NCBI GenBank assembly: GCA_001871755.1
Contig: MNXL01000327.1
Coordinates: 1-17,629 of the forward strand
DNA from: Anaerolineae bacterium CG2_30_64_16
Lineage (GTDB): Bacteria; Chloroflexota; Anaerolineae; CG2-30-64-16
Reading direction: 5' to 3'
DNA: 17,629 bases
Both the position numbers and the translations under genes were made by a program. The notes under the pieces were generated by a model that worked only from the letters and a program-made list of their open reading frames with translations, was not told the DNA's origin and did not search any database. This document shows positions 1-6,742 of the stretch, in pieces (position 1 is the first letter of the stretch; every line of letters starts with the position of its first letter).

Positions 1-512
1 TAGGCCTTGAAGAAGGCGCCCATGTGATGGTGCATCACCCCCCGGAAGCGACCGTTCATGAAAACTACCGTGTGAGGGCCATCCTTGGCGCGGATGTCGG
101 CCAGCTTCTCCGCTACATACCGGATCGCTTCCTCCCACGAGACCATCTGCCAGTTGTCGGAGCCACGCTCGCCGCGCTGGATGAGGGGCCCCTTGATGCG
201 GTCAGGGTCATAGAGGAACTGCAGCCCGGCCTGCCCCTTGGGGCAAAGGCGCCCCCGGTTGTTGGGGCTGGCCGGATTCCCCTCGATCTTCACTGCCCGG
301 CCATTGACCACACGAACGCGGATGGCGCAGCCGGCCGGGCACTGGAGGCAGGTACTGGCTACCCAGCGCTCCTCCAAGCGCAGCACCGCGGCCTGCTCTT
401 CGGCAGATAGCGCCCGCAGCGGCCAGGCTCGCCTACCCGCGCCTGCGGCGGCTACACCGGCAATGCCTGCGCCGGTGATCTTCAGAAAGTTGCGACGACT
501 GATCGGTTTCAT
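1..512 (-). CDS. Molybdopterin oxidoreductase catalytic subunit, N-terminal part (cut by window edge)
   Basis: About 170 residues are visible, starting at ATG 512-510 behind an AGGAG about 12 nt upstream; the rest lies beyond position 1. The N-terminus carries a Tat signal (ISRRNFLK, residues 4-11, then an Ala/Gly-rich stretch), so the enzyme should be folded with cofactor and exported. A [4Fe-4S] motif CLQCPAGC is followed about 30 residues later by RLCPKGQAG, the classic N-terminal cluster of the DMSO-reductase/CISM superfamily. The gene follows an FmdE-family gene by 43 bp, in an operon begun by an FAD oxidoreductase. It is clearly different from the larger molybdoenzyme at 7452-10715, lacking the extra residues between the third and fourth cluster cysteines. 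The substrate cannot be told; PsrA/PhsA-like or TtrA-like enzymes are the nearest types by feel. The molybdenum ligand lies outside the window. Confidence 0.88.
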   Translation of the reverse strand, partial: MKPISRRNFLKITGAGIAGVAAAGAGRRAWPLRALSAEEQAAVLRLEERWVASTCLQCPAGCAIRVRVVNGRAVKIEGNPASPNNRGRLCPKGQAGLQFLYDPDRIKGPLIQRGERGSDNWQMVSWEEAIRYVAEKLADIRAKDGPHTVVFMNGRFRGVMHHHMGAFFKA

Positions 513-555
513 CTTTGCAACACACTCCTGGCTGGTTCATCATCTTGCGTTCCAT

Positions 556-1197
556 TCAGCGACCTGGCAGGAGAAGTGCGAACTGCGGCTGGGGCGGCTC
601 GGGATGCCCCAGCGCCGGGTCGGCCACCAGCAGGTAGTAGCTGTCCCCTGCGCAGGCGCGGCAGAGCAGCGCGCCGTCGCGCCGCACCTCACGCTCGTTC
701 ATGATCTCCTCGCCACACACGTCGCAGAGCGCCTTGCGGCCGGGCCGGCTGATGATCGCCTCGATGGGCGTGCGCAGGCGCACCTCTTGCACGTCGAACA
801 GTTCGTCGGCGGGCATGAGCTGGTAGCCGATGAGCTGAGCTTCCCACTTGCTGGCCGCGTCCGGCGCGTAGGCATAGGCGCGCTGGCGGACGGTGGGGCG
901 CGGCACGATGCGCAGCGCCTGGCCGGTCTGCGTGTCCACGAAGGTGGCGGCCACCTTGCCGTAGTCCTCGATGCGCAGGGTGCGCCGGCCCACCCAGCAG
1001 TTGACGGCGACGGCGATGCCATCGGCCGCGCAGCCGTCGGTCTCGACGATGGTGTAGAGGCGCTTGTCACTCTGCGGCAGCGCCAGGCCGAGCAGTTCGC
1101 CCGCGTACAGCCCCATGCGCACCCCCAGCACCTGCCGCGGGCAGAGGTGGCGGTGCATGGCCGTGGTCATGTCGAGAAGCTCTTTGCGCGTGGGCAC
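556..1197 (-). CDS. FmdE-family protein with C-terminal zinc ribbon (copy 1)
   Basis: This is a 213-residue protein. I chose the GTG start (1197-1195) because an AGGAGG sits just upstream and the paralogue at 6743-7363 begins at the same residue. The N-terminal FmdE domain shows the HLCP motif (residues 17-20), a conserved TDGCAADG and the GKVAATFVD segment. A C-terminal zinc ribbon has paired cysteines at 158/161 and 179/182. FmdE was named from formylmethanofuran dehydrogenase operons but is widespread in non-methanogens beside molybdenum and tungsten enzymes; its biochemical role is not settled. This gene sits between an FAD oxidoreductase and a molybdoenzyme gene, which suggests a maturation, cofactor or metal-handling role for that enzyme (inference). 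Hand alignment with copy 2 gives about 28 differences over 196 ungapped positions. The last 17 residues (Pro-rich) are unique to this copy. Confidence 0.9.
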   Translation of the reverse strand: MPTRKELLDMTTAMHRHLCPRQVLGVRMGLYAGELLGLALPQSDKRLYTIVETDGCAADGIAVAVNCWVGRRTLRIEDYGKVAATFVDTQTGQALRIVPRPTVRQRAYAYAPDAASKWEAQLIGYQLMPADELFDVQEVRLRTPIEAIISRPGRKALCDVCGEEIMNEREVRRDGALLCRACAGDSYYLLVADPALGHPEPPQPQFALLLPGR

Positions 1198-1213
1198 GTT
1201 GGCCCTCCTGAGT

Positions 1214-1273
1214 GATGTGACAAGGTGACAAGGTGACGTTCAGTTTACCCTGTCACCCCGTCACCGTATCACC
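1214..1273. repeat. GGTGAC-type short repeat cluster between FAD oxidoreductase and FmdE copy 1
   Basis: Tandem GTGACAAG units at 1217-1236 face inverted GTCACC units at 1252-1272, so the stretch can fold back on itself. The same units recur at 16343-16391. The stop codon and last codons (GDTVTG) of the FAD oxidoreductase gene lie inside this repeat. Confidence 0.75.
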
Positions 1274-2590
1274 CCCGCTCCAGCTCCACCCCCCGGCAAA
1301 GGGGGACCAGAGCAGGGCGCCGATAATGGCAGGATGGAGCGCCCGCCGGGCGATCCGGGCGTATGAGTCGTCGCCGGTCAACATGCTCCAAAGGGCCAGG
1401 TGTCCGTAGCGCCTGTGGACCGGCAGGGCTTGCTCCGCCTCCAGCACGTGGCGCCAGCCCTGTTCCCAGAGGCGGTAGAGCCAGCTCTCGCGGCCCTGCC
1501 AGGGCCAGAACAGCAACTGCCCGATCCGGTTGTCCCACGCGATGGACCGATACAGCGGTCCATAGTGACGGGCGAAGGCCGTCTGCGCAATGCCTGCGTG
1601 CAGCGCCGTCCAGGCAGCCTGCCGGGCCGTCACCAGCGCCGAACCGATGCCATCCTTGTAAAGGCGCGTCACGGCCGCATCCCCCACGGCGACAAAGCGG
1701 TCGGCAAACGGCCGCTGGGCCGGCGCCACCGCGATGCGGGGGCGGCAGCCGCAGAGGCGCCGGCGGCCCGCAGCGTCCAGCCACTGGCAATCCGCCCGCT
1801 GCAAGAAGTCACTGACCGGGTCGCCACTCAAGCCGTGCCCCAGCAGGCTGACGTTGAGCAGATCCCCTTTGGGAATCAAGGCCCCAAATGTGAGGCCGGC
1901 CTGCTGCCCCACGTGCACCTGGGCCTGTGTGCGCTGGGTCAAGGTGAGCGGCTTTTCCAGCGCCAGCTCGTCCTGGGCCATCACCTCGGTGCGAGGCGGC
2001 CGATAGGCCAGCCCTTCCAGCACAGGCGGGTGAGCGTTGACCCCGCTCGCCAGAAAGACCAGGTCAAAGTCTTCCTGGCCCGCATCTGTTTGAACCTCCA
2101 TCCGCGGGCCGGCGCTGATCTTGCGCACGTTCGCCGTGGCGACTTCAGCCCCCGCCGCGCAGGCCTCGTCGAGCAGCCAGGCGTCGAAACTGACATCCTG
2201 CGCCAGGTTGGCGCGCAGCGGGCCACCGCCGCGGTAAACGCTGATGATCGCCCGGCCCGGCTCGGGTCGCGCGATGGGGATCGCGTGGCCCGCCAGATGC
2301 AAGACATATCCTTCGAGGCGAGCCATCACCAGGCGTTCGGGGATCTGCAAGCCCAACTCCTGCAGGCCTCGCACGGCGCGCGAAGAGAGAATGCCCGCAC
2401 ATTTGTTGCAGCCCGCCGGCCCCCGGCGCCGGAAGTCCTTGCGCTCGAAGACCGTCACCGTGAGCGGCAGGGATAATTGGTGGGCAAAGCGCAGGAGGTG
2501 CAGCGCGGCAAAGCTCCCCGCCGGGCCGCCCCCGACGATGGCCACGCGACTGCCCGGTGAGAGTTGCAGGCCAGCATGTGATCGGGTCAT
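1253..2590 (-). CDS. FAD-dependent oxidoreductase, geranylgeranyl-reductase-like family
   Basis: The protein has 445 residues and an ATG start with GGGAGA a few bases upstream. An N-terminal Rossmann motif (GGGPAG, residues 20-25) with FERKDF at the end of beta-2 binds FAD ADP. A second FAD-contact motif, VAVGDAA, is at 301-307, followed by KDGIGSALVTARQAA. This is the overall pattern of the geranylgeranyl reductase / PHBH-like flavoprotein group. Unusual features are a CNKC motif at 61-64 and a CGC at 280-282, which could be redox-active or bind metal. It leads an operon with FmdE copy 1 and a molybdoenzyme, so it may move electrons or process a quinone or cofactor for that enzyme, but no specific function is recognised. 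The final residues come from a GGTGAC repeat and are probably non-conserved. A simple lipid-saturating reductase is the main alternative. Confidence 0.75.
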   Translation of the reverse strand: MTRSHAGLQLSPGSRVAIVGGGPAGSFAALHLLRFAHQLSLPLTVTVFERKDFRRRGPAGCNKCAGILSSRAVRGLQELGLQIPERLVMARLEGYVLHLAGHAIPIARPEPGRAIISVYRGGGPLRANLAQDVSFDAWLLDEACAAGAEVATANVRKISAGPRMEVQTDAGQEDFDLVFLASGVNAHPPVLEGLAYRPPRTEVMAQDELALEKPLTLTQRTQAQVHVGQQAGLTFGALIPKGDLLNVSLLGHGLSGDPVSDFLQRADCQWLDAAGRRRLCGCRPRIAVAPAQRPFADRFVAVGDAAVTRLYKDGIGSALVTARQAAWTALHAGIAQTAFARHYGPLYRSIAWDNRIGQLLFWPWQGRESWLYRLWEQGWRHVLEAEQALPVHRRYGHLALWSMLTGDDSYARIARRALHPAIIGALLWSPFAGGWSWSGGDTVTG

Positions 2591-2634
2591 GCGTGTCTCC
2601 CATTGTCCTGAGAATCGGCCCCCCAGCCCCCCGA

Positions 2635-2766
2635 CCCTTCGGCAAGCTCAGGGCAGGCTTTCAGGAGGAGCGCGGTTCCCCCCAGGATTGGGGGTCGGGG
2701 GGCGTTCTCACCTCAGGAGACGCCGTGCTCCCCTGAGCGAAAGCCTGCCCTGAGCCTGTCGAAGGG
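2635..2766. repeat. Inverted-repeat pair around 76 bp (MITE/REP-like), CTGAGCCTGTCGAAGGG family
   Basis: Arms of 28 bp at 2635-2662 and 2739-2766 are inverted copies with two mismatches. They enclose a C/G-rich inner segment that itself contains imperfect inverted copies of CCCCCCGACCC. The sequence CTGAGCCTGTCGAAGGG recurs inside the kinase gene at 5191-5207. No transposase is present. This fills most of the 375-bp gap between the response regulator (2966) and the FAD oxidoreductase gene (2590). Confidence 0.7.
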
Positions 2767-2808
2767 TCGAAGGGTCAGCATGCCTCCGCTTGCTTGTAAC
2801 TCCTGTCA

Positions 2809-2849
2809 ATTATGGCAGAGAAACGGCCGGTGGGGTATCGGGGAAAACC
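2809..2849 (-). promoter_or_regulatory. Putative activator-dependent promoter of the FAD oxidoreductase / FmdE / molybdoenzyme operon
   Basis: On the minus strand a box reading GGTTTTCCCCG (2839-2849) is followed, after exactly 24 bp, by a -10-like CATAAT (2809-2814). The hexamer at the -35 position (TACCCC, 2832-2837) is poor, as expected of an activator-dependent promoter. The same box and 24-bp spacing occur before the TtrBCA-like operon at 13304-13344. The transcription start would be near 2802, about 210 bp before the ATG, so the leader passes through the inverted repeat at 2635-2766. Promoter assignment is inference from pattern only. Confidence 0.5.
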
Positions 2850-2870
2850 AGGATTTGGCGGCCGGGGGGA

Positions 2871-2886
2871 TCAGGGAATTCCCTGA
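2871..2886. promoter_or_regulatory. Perfect 16-bp palindrome, possible operator
   Basis: TCAGGGAATTCCCTGA is perfectly self-complementary with no loop, which suits a dimeric DNA-binding protein better than an RNA hairpin. It lies 22 bp upstream of the TTTCCCCG box of the downstream operon and 80 bp past the response regulator stop. I see no second copy in the window. Confidence 0.4.
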
Positions 2887-2907
2887 GGGGGCACGGGAAC
2901 ATCACCA

Positions 2908-2940
2908 AGACCTTCCAGGTCTGTGAGACCTGGAAGGTCT
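2908..2940. repeat. Palindromic repeat family A, copy 1 (15-bp arms)
   Basis: Arms AGACCTTCCAGGTCT (2908-2922) and its exact complement (2926-2940) are separated by GTG. It lies 25 bp after the response regulator stop, where a terminator would sit, but no T-run follows on the minus strand. Other family copies are at 6593-6626, 13216-13248 and 14379-14412; all share the ends AGACCT and AGGTCT (TTT-ended in one). Confidence 0.8.
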
Positions 2941-2965
2941 AGCGGCGGCAATTTTCGGGGCGCGG

Positions 2966-3622
2966 TCAAGCAGGCTTCAGCAGCCCTGTCTCCAGGGCGT
3001 AGCGCACCAGCTCGACGCGGCTTTTGGCGCCCAGCTTCTGCATGATGTTGGCCTTGTGCGTCTCGACGGTCTTGACGCTGATGACCAGCCTGGCGGCGAT
3101 CTGCTGGTTGGTGTAGCCCTGGGCGATCAGGGTGATGACTTCGGTTTCGCGCGGGCTGAGTTCGACGCCGTTCGGGGTGTTGGGCGCGGGCGCTTCGCCG
3201 CCCAGGTAGCCTTCGATCATCGTCCGGGTCATGGCGGGATCCACGAACGCCTCGCCGCGGTGGACAACGCGGATGGCTGCCAGCAATTCGCCTTCAGCGG
3301 CTTTCTTGAGGACGTAGCCTGCCCCGCCGGCCGCCAGCACCTGGCGCAAGAAACTCTCTTCCTCGTGCATGGTCAACACGATGACGCGGGCGTTGGGGCA
3401 ACGCTGGCGCATCAGGCGGGTAGCGGCCAGCCCATCCATGCCGGGCATCGAGATGTCCATCAGCACGATGTCGGGCGCCAGGGTCTCGGCCAGGCGCACC
3501 GCTTCGTACCCGTCGCCGGCCTCGGCCACCACTTCGATGTTGGGCTGGTTGCTCAGCAAGGCGCGCAATCCGGCGCGCAACACGGCGTGGTCGTCGGCCA
3601 GCAGGACGTGGATTCTCTGCAT
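2966..3622 (-). CDS. NarL/LuxR-type response regulator (module 1)
   Basis: The protein has 218 residues. The chosen ATG (3622-3620) overlaps the kinase stop as TGATG, so translation is coupled; a GTG one codon earlier is possible. The receiver domain (about 1-120) has the acidic pair D10/D11, the phospho-acceptor D56 in the context LMDISMPGMDG, T84 and the conserved K106. The C-terminal LuxR helix-turn-helix (about 153-218) shows LSPRETEVITLIAQGYTNQQIA and the recognition helix SVKTVETHKANIM. It ends the lipoprotein-kinase-regulator operon. TtrR of the tetrathionate system is also of the LuxR/FixJ type, whereas AioR is NtrC-like. It should bind DNA as a dimer once phosphorylated; the TTTCCCCG boxes are candidate targets (inference). 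The linker between domains is short and Pro-rich (EAPAPNTPNG), in contrast to the regulator of module 2. Confidence 0.95.
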   Translation of the reverse strand: MQRIHVLLADDHAVLRAGLRALLSNQPNIEVVAEAGDGYEAVRLAETLAPDIVLMDISMPGMDGLAATRLMRQRCPNARVIVLTMHEEESFLRQVLAAGGAGYVLKKAAEGELLAAIRVVHRGEAFVDPAMTRTMIEGYLGGEAPAPNTPNGVELSPRETEVITLIAQGYTNQQIAARLVISVKTVETHKANIMQKLGAKSRVELVRYALETGLLKPA

Positions 3623-5619
3623 CACGCCCCACCCCCTTCAACTTTATCATGCGGGATTTCGACAAAGAGGGTGGCGCCCTGGCCCGGAGCCGACTCGACG
3701 GTCAGCCGGCCGCCCAACAACGCTGCCCGCTCGCGCATACCGGCCAGGCCCAGGTGGCCGTCCGGGTTGCTCGCCAGCGCGCGGTCGGCGACAAAGCCGC
3801 GGCCGTCATCTTCCACCACCAGCACGACGGCGTCGGCGCGGCGTTCGAGGAGCACGCCCACCGTGCTGGCGCCGGCGTGCCTGGCCACGTTGGTCAGCGC
3901 CTCCTGGACGATGCGATAGAGGTGGCTTTCGACGTGCGGCAGGAGCTGCGCGGCGGTAAAGCCCAGCGCCTGAAAATGGGCGGCTACGCCGGTGCGCTGG
4001 GAAAACTCGTGCGCCATCTGTTCCAGGGCCGGGATCAGCCCCAGCCGGTCCAGCGCGGCGGGGCGCAGCTCGGCCGACAGCCGACGCAACCCCTCCAGGG
4101 TGTGCGCGCTGATCTCCTTCAGCTCGGCCACTTTGCCGCGGATTTCCGGCGTGGGGCAGCCCTCTTCGAGCAGCTTCAGCCCCAGCAGCAACGACGTGAG
4201 CGAGCTGCCGGCCTCGTCGTGCAGCTCGCGGGCGATCCGCCGGCGCTCATCCTCCTGGGCGGTGATGAGTTTTTCCAGCAGCTGGCCGCGCTGGGCCTCT
4301 TTCTGCCTGACCTGCCGCCACAACTGCGCGTTCTCCACCGCGACCCCCACCTGCTGGCCGATGGCGGTGAGCAGCGGCAGGTCCTGGGCCGGCAGCGCCG
4401 CGGTCGCCGGGTCCACGGCGATGTTCATCATCCCCACCACGCGCTCTTTTGCCTGGAGCGGGATGCTGAGGTGGCACGCCAGGTCGCTCTGCTCCAACGC
4501 GCGCGCTCGCGCCAGGCGGGGACAGTCCTGCCGCACCTCCGGCAGGCGCGTCACCGCGGCGGCTGCCATGGCCTCCAGGCACAGGCATGACTCGGCATCC
4601 GGCGCGTTCTCCCGTTCGACAAAGGCGTGCGTCAGCCCGTGGTAGGCGACGATGGCCGTGCGGCCCCCCTCCGGCAGCACGATCCAGCCCGCCGGCGCGC
4701 CGACGACCTGCAGCGTCTTCTCCAGGGCCGCCGTCAAGACCGCCTCCAGGTCTTGCGAGTGGCTGGTGGCGACGATGACAGCGTTGAGGGCCGTCAGCTC
4801 GCGGTTGTGGCGCAGCAAGGCGGCCTGTGACTGGGCCAGCGCCTGGGTCATGGCGTTGAAGGCATCGGCCAGCTCGCCGATCTCGTCATCGGCGTAGCGC
4901 GGCGCCTGGTGTTGCAGGTCGCCCCGCGCCACGACGCGCGTGGCTTCCACCAACGCCTGCACGGGCTGGGTCATGATACGCGCCAGCAGGTAGGCAGCCA
5001 GCAAGCCGAGCAGGAGCGCGCCGGCCGTGGTGATCAGCAAGGCCCCGACCGCCCGCGCGATGCTGGCTTCCAGGCGTCGTTCCGTCAGCCCCACGCGCGC
5101 CACGCCGGCACGGCCGGCCAGAATGGGCGCGGCCACGTCGCGGATGAGCCCTTCATCGCTGTGCAGCGTTTCGACCTGGTAGACCGCGTCCTGAGCCTGT
5201 CGAAGGGCCGCATCAGCGGCCACCTGGTTGACGCGCAACAGGTCGGGCGGCACGCTGACGCCAAACGAATGGGCCAGGACCTCGCCATCGGGTGCGAGAA
5301 TAAAGGCGTAGCGCACGTCCGGATTGTTCTCGAACGTCTCGCGGATCAGCTCGTGCAGGGCGAAGCGGTTGTCCGTCAGGATCAGGTCGGTGCTGCGCGC
5401 CGCCAGGCCGCGGGCGATGGCGACGCCGCGCTCCTCCAGGCTGCGCCTCAAGTCCTGAGCCAGATAAGCGCGCACCTGGAGCGTTATGGCGGTTCCCAGC
5501 AAGAGCACGGTGACGATGGCCGCGCCGACCGTCTTCACCCGCAGGCTGACCCCCAGCATTCGGCGGCGCAGCAACCGGCTCAGCGCGCTGACCCTGCTCC
5601 CCTGCCTCGTCGTGTTCAT
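3622..5619 (-). CDS. Sensor histidine kinase with extracellular CACHE-like, HAMP, GAF and HisKA_3 domains (module 1)
   Basis: The protein has 665 residues from ATG 5619, chosen because it overlaps the upstream stop as ATGA and has GGGAG upstream; a GTG at 5634 would add five residues (numbering here includes them). There is a TM helix at about 36-56, an extracellular sensor (57-196, CACHE-like), a second TM at 197-220, HAMP at 220-270, and a GAF domain at about 280-440. HisKA_3 carries the phospho-acceptor H472 in ARELHDEAG. HATPase_c shows the N-box EALTNVARHA and DDGRGF. The GAF domain carries four cysteines (C350, C352, C371, C387), a possible Fe-S or thiol redox site absent from the paralogue at 14867-16348. 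The sensor contains an 8-residue insertion (about 142-149) encoded by a dispersed repeat. It probably receives the signal from the lipoprotein encoded just upstream and phosphorylates the regulator at 2966-3622. Confidence 0.93.
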   Translation of the reverse strand: MNTTRQGSRVSALSRLLRRRMLGVSLRVKTVGAAIVTVLLLGTAITLQVRAYLAQDLRRSLEERGVAIARGLAARSTDLILTDNRFALHELIRETFENNPDVRYAFILAPDGEVLAHSFGVSVPPDLLRVNQVAADAALRQAQDAVYQVETLHSDEGLIRDVAAPILAGRAGVARVGLTERRLEASIARAVGALLITTAGALLLGLLAAYLLARIMTQPVQALVEATRVVARGDLQHQAPRYADDEIGELADAFNAMTQALAQSQAALLRHNRELTALNAVIVATSHSQDLEAVLTAALEKTLQVVGAPAGWIVLPEGGRTAIVAYHGLTHAFVERENAPDAESCLCLEAMAAAAVTRLPEVRQDCPRLARARALEQSDLACHLSIPLQAKERVVGMMNIAVDPATAALPAQDLPLLTAIGQQVGVAVENAQLWRQVRQKEAQRGQLLEKLITAQEDERRRIARELHDEAGSSLTSLLLGLKLLEEGCPTPEIRGKVAELKEISAHTLEGLRRLSAELRPAALDRLGLIPALEQMAHEFSQRTGVAAHFQALGFTAAQLLPHVESHLYRIVQEALTNVARHAGASTVGVLLERRADAVVLVVEDDGRGFVADRALASNPDGHLGLAGMRERAALLGGRLTVESAPGQGATLFVEIPHDKVEGGGA
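5191..5207. repeat. Dispersed repeat CTGAGCCTGTCGAAGGG inside the kinase gene
   Basis: This is identical to 17 bp at 2750-2766. On the minus strand it encodes part of ALRQAQDA in the kinase sensor domain. The paralogous kinase lacks exactly these eight residues between matching flanks (VAADA before, the EEG/DEG region after). Confidence 0.75.
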
Positions 5620-6575
5620 CGGATTTGCTCCCACTCGGCGGACACGGCGGCGCCTGTTTCACCGTGGCGCAGTTGCGCGGCCATGCCCCGGATGCTGGCG
5701 TAGGCTTCCGGCCCGATCGGCACAAAGCGGTCCACCAGCAAGTGGGCCAGGGCGGCCTTGCCCTGTTCGTCCTGGCTCATCTCCAGGAAGACGCGGCGCA
5801 GTTCCTCTTTGAGCGCGGCGTTGAGTTGCGGGTGGACCACGACCGGCGGGACGCCGTAGGGTGGCGACTGCTCGATCACCCTGGTCTGGGTGCTGAAGTG
5901 CGGGGAGCGGGCGATGGTGTAGTCGTAGATCAAGCTGTCCACCACCGCGCCGTCCACCAGATGGTCGGCCACGGCGCGGATGGAGTTATCGTGGCTGTAG
6001 GTGTAGATGGTTTGGTGGAAGAAGGTATCGGGCGACTCGCCCATGCGGGACAGGCGGTACTCCAGCGCCAGCCGGCCAGAGTTGGAGAGGGGATCGGTGA
6101 AGGCCAGGGTCTTGCCGCGCAGGTCGGCCAGGGAGGCCGCTTCGCTGACACGCGGCACGATGAGATAGGCGCGGTAGACGGTTTGGCCGCGCACGACGGG
6201 CGCGACCAGCAGTTCCATGCCGAAGTCGCGCTCCCCTTCCACAAAGGCGCCGCCGCAGACGAAGGCCACGTCGGCCTGGCCGGAGCGCAGCAGCTCGTTG
6301 ATCTCGGCGTAGGTCGGCCGCTGGATCAGCTTAACCGGGCGGCGGAGTCTGGCGGCCAGATAGTCCGCCAGCGGGCCGTAGGCTTCCAGCGTCGCCGTAG
6401 GGGAGACGACCGCGGCGACCGCCAGCCGCAGGGGGAGCTTGAGCGTGTTGCCAGCCGGCGCGGGCGTAACCGCCTCCTGGGGCTCGGCCAGCCGGACGTA
6501 CGGATAGGCCGGCGGGCTACAGGAGGCCAGCAGCAGAGCGCCCAACAAAACCAGAGCAATCAGATCACGAGTCAT
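5616..6575 (-). CDS. PhnD/TtrS-type solute-binding lipoprotein (module 1)
   Basis: The protein has 319 residues from ATG 6575. An upstream extension would read through a palindromic repeat and is rejected. The N-terminus is a lipoprotein signal with lipobox LASC (lipid-modified Cys19), so the mature protein is anchored on the outer face of the membrane. The body has the phosphonate-binding-like PBP fold signatures: RLAVAAVVSPTATLE, TYAEINELLRSGQADVAFVC and FTDPLSNSGRL. No ABC permease or ATPase gene is nearby. Instead its stop overlaps the histidine kinase start (ATGA), so it most likely serves as the extracellular ligand receptor for that kinase, as AioX/ArxX do and as the periplasmic domain of TtrS does. 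The ligand is probably a small oxyanion (inference). It is paralogous to the protein at 16353-17315. A TATAAT lies so close to the ATG that the transcript may be leaderless. Confidence 0.9.
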   Translation of the reverse strand: MTRDLIALVLLGALLLASCSPPAYPYVRLAEPQEAVTPAPAGNTLKLPLRLAVAAVVSPTATLEAYGPLADYLAARLRRPVKLIQRPTYAEINELLRSGQADVAFVCGGAFVEGERDFGMELLVAPVVRGQTVYRAYLIVPRVSEAASLADLRGKTLAFTDPLSNSGRLALEYRLSRMGESPDTFFHQTIYTYSHDNSIRAVADHLVDGAVVDSLIYDYTIARSPHFSTQTRVIEQSPPYGVPPVVVHPQLNAALKEELRRVFLEMSQDEQGKAALAHLLVDRFVPIGPEAYASIRGMAAQLRHGETGAAVSAEWEQIR

Positions 6576-6581
6576 GGGCTT

Positions 6582-6610
6582 ATTATACCAGAAGACCTTT
6601 GGGGTCTCCA
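6582..6610 (-). promoter_or_regulatory. Putative promoter of module 1, possibly leaderless
   Basis: Minus strand: an extended -10, TGGTATAAT (hexamer 6582-6587), has a weak -35 (TGGAGA, 6605-6610) at 17-bp spacing. The expected start point falls at or within a base or two of the ATG at 6575, and no Shine-Dalgarno sequence is seen, which fits a leaderless mRNA. The -35 falls across the arm and loop of the palindromic repeat at 6593-6626. Confidence 0.5.
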
Positions 6611-6626
6611 AAGACCCCAAAGGTCT
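6593..6626. repeat. Palindromic repeat family A, copy 2 (15-bp arms)
   Basis: Arms AGACCTTTGGGGTCT (6593-6607) and the exact complement (6612-6626) have a 4-base loop. It occupies the short gap before the lipoprotein gene and overlaps its probable -35 region. Confidence 0.8.
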
Positions 6627-6742
6627 GGGATTGCTTCAGCCGGTCTAGCGGTTGATCGCAATAACCGGCTAAAACCTCGAGTCCGGGGCGTTATTTGAAA
6701 GATATGGGGGCTAAAATCTTGATTCCAAACCAGACCACGGCC
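6627..6742. other. Gap between FmdE copy 2 and module 1; small inverted and direct repeats only
   Basis: No gene is seen. There is an inverted pair AGCCGGT (6638-6644) / ACCGGCT (6664-6670) and two copies of GGCTAAAA about 40 bp apart. The end of the TtrBCA-like operon must lie here, but I find no hairpin followed by a T-run. Confidence 0.5.

Noticed and set aside
556..1197. Evidence of methanogenesis or formylmethanofuran metabolism from the FmdE name
   Set aside because: No fmdABC/fwd genes are present, and FmdE-domain proteins are common in bacteria beside other molybdoenzymes.
238..1215. Long plus-strand open frames opposite the FmdE, kinase and molybdoenzyme genes
   Set aside because: They are high-GC antisense shadows of well-supported minus-strand genes, without recognisable domains.
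2635..2766. Active insertion sequence or transposon
   Set aside because: No transposase, and the element is too short; it is at most a MITE/REP-like remnant.
2908..2940. Rho-independent terminator after response regulator 1
   Set aside because: The hairpin belongs to a dispersed palindrome family and no T-run follows on the minus strand. Some terminator effect is still possible.
5616..6575. Phosphonate or phosphate ABC transporter binding protein
   Set aside because: No permease or ATPase gene is nearby, and both copies are translationally coupled to histidine kinases; a receptor role fits better.
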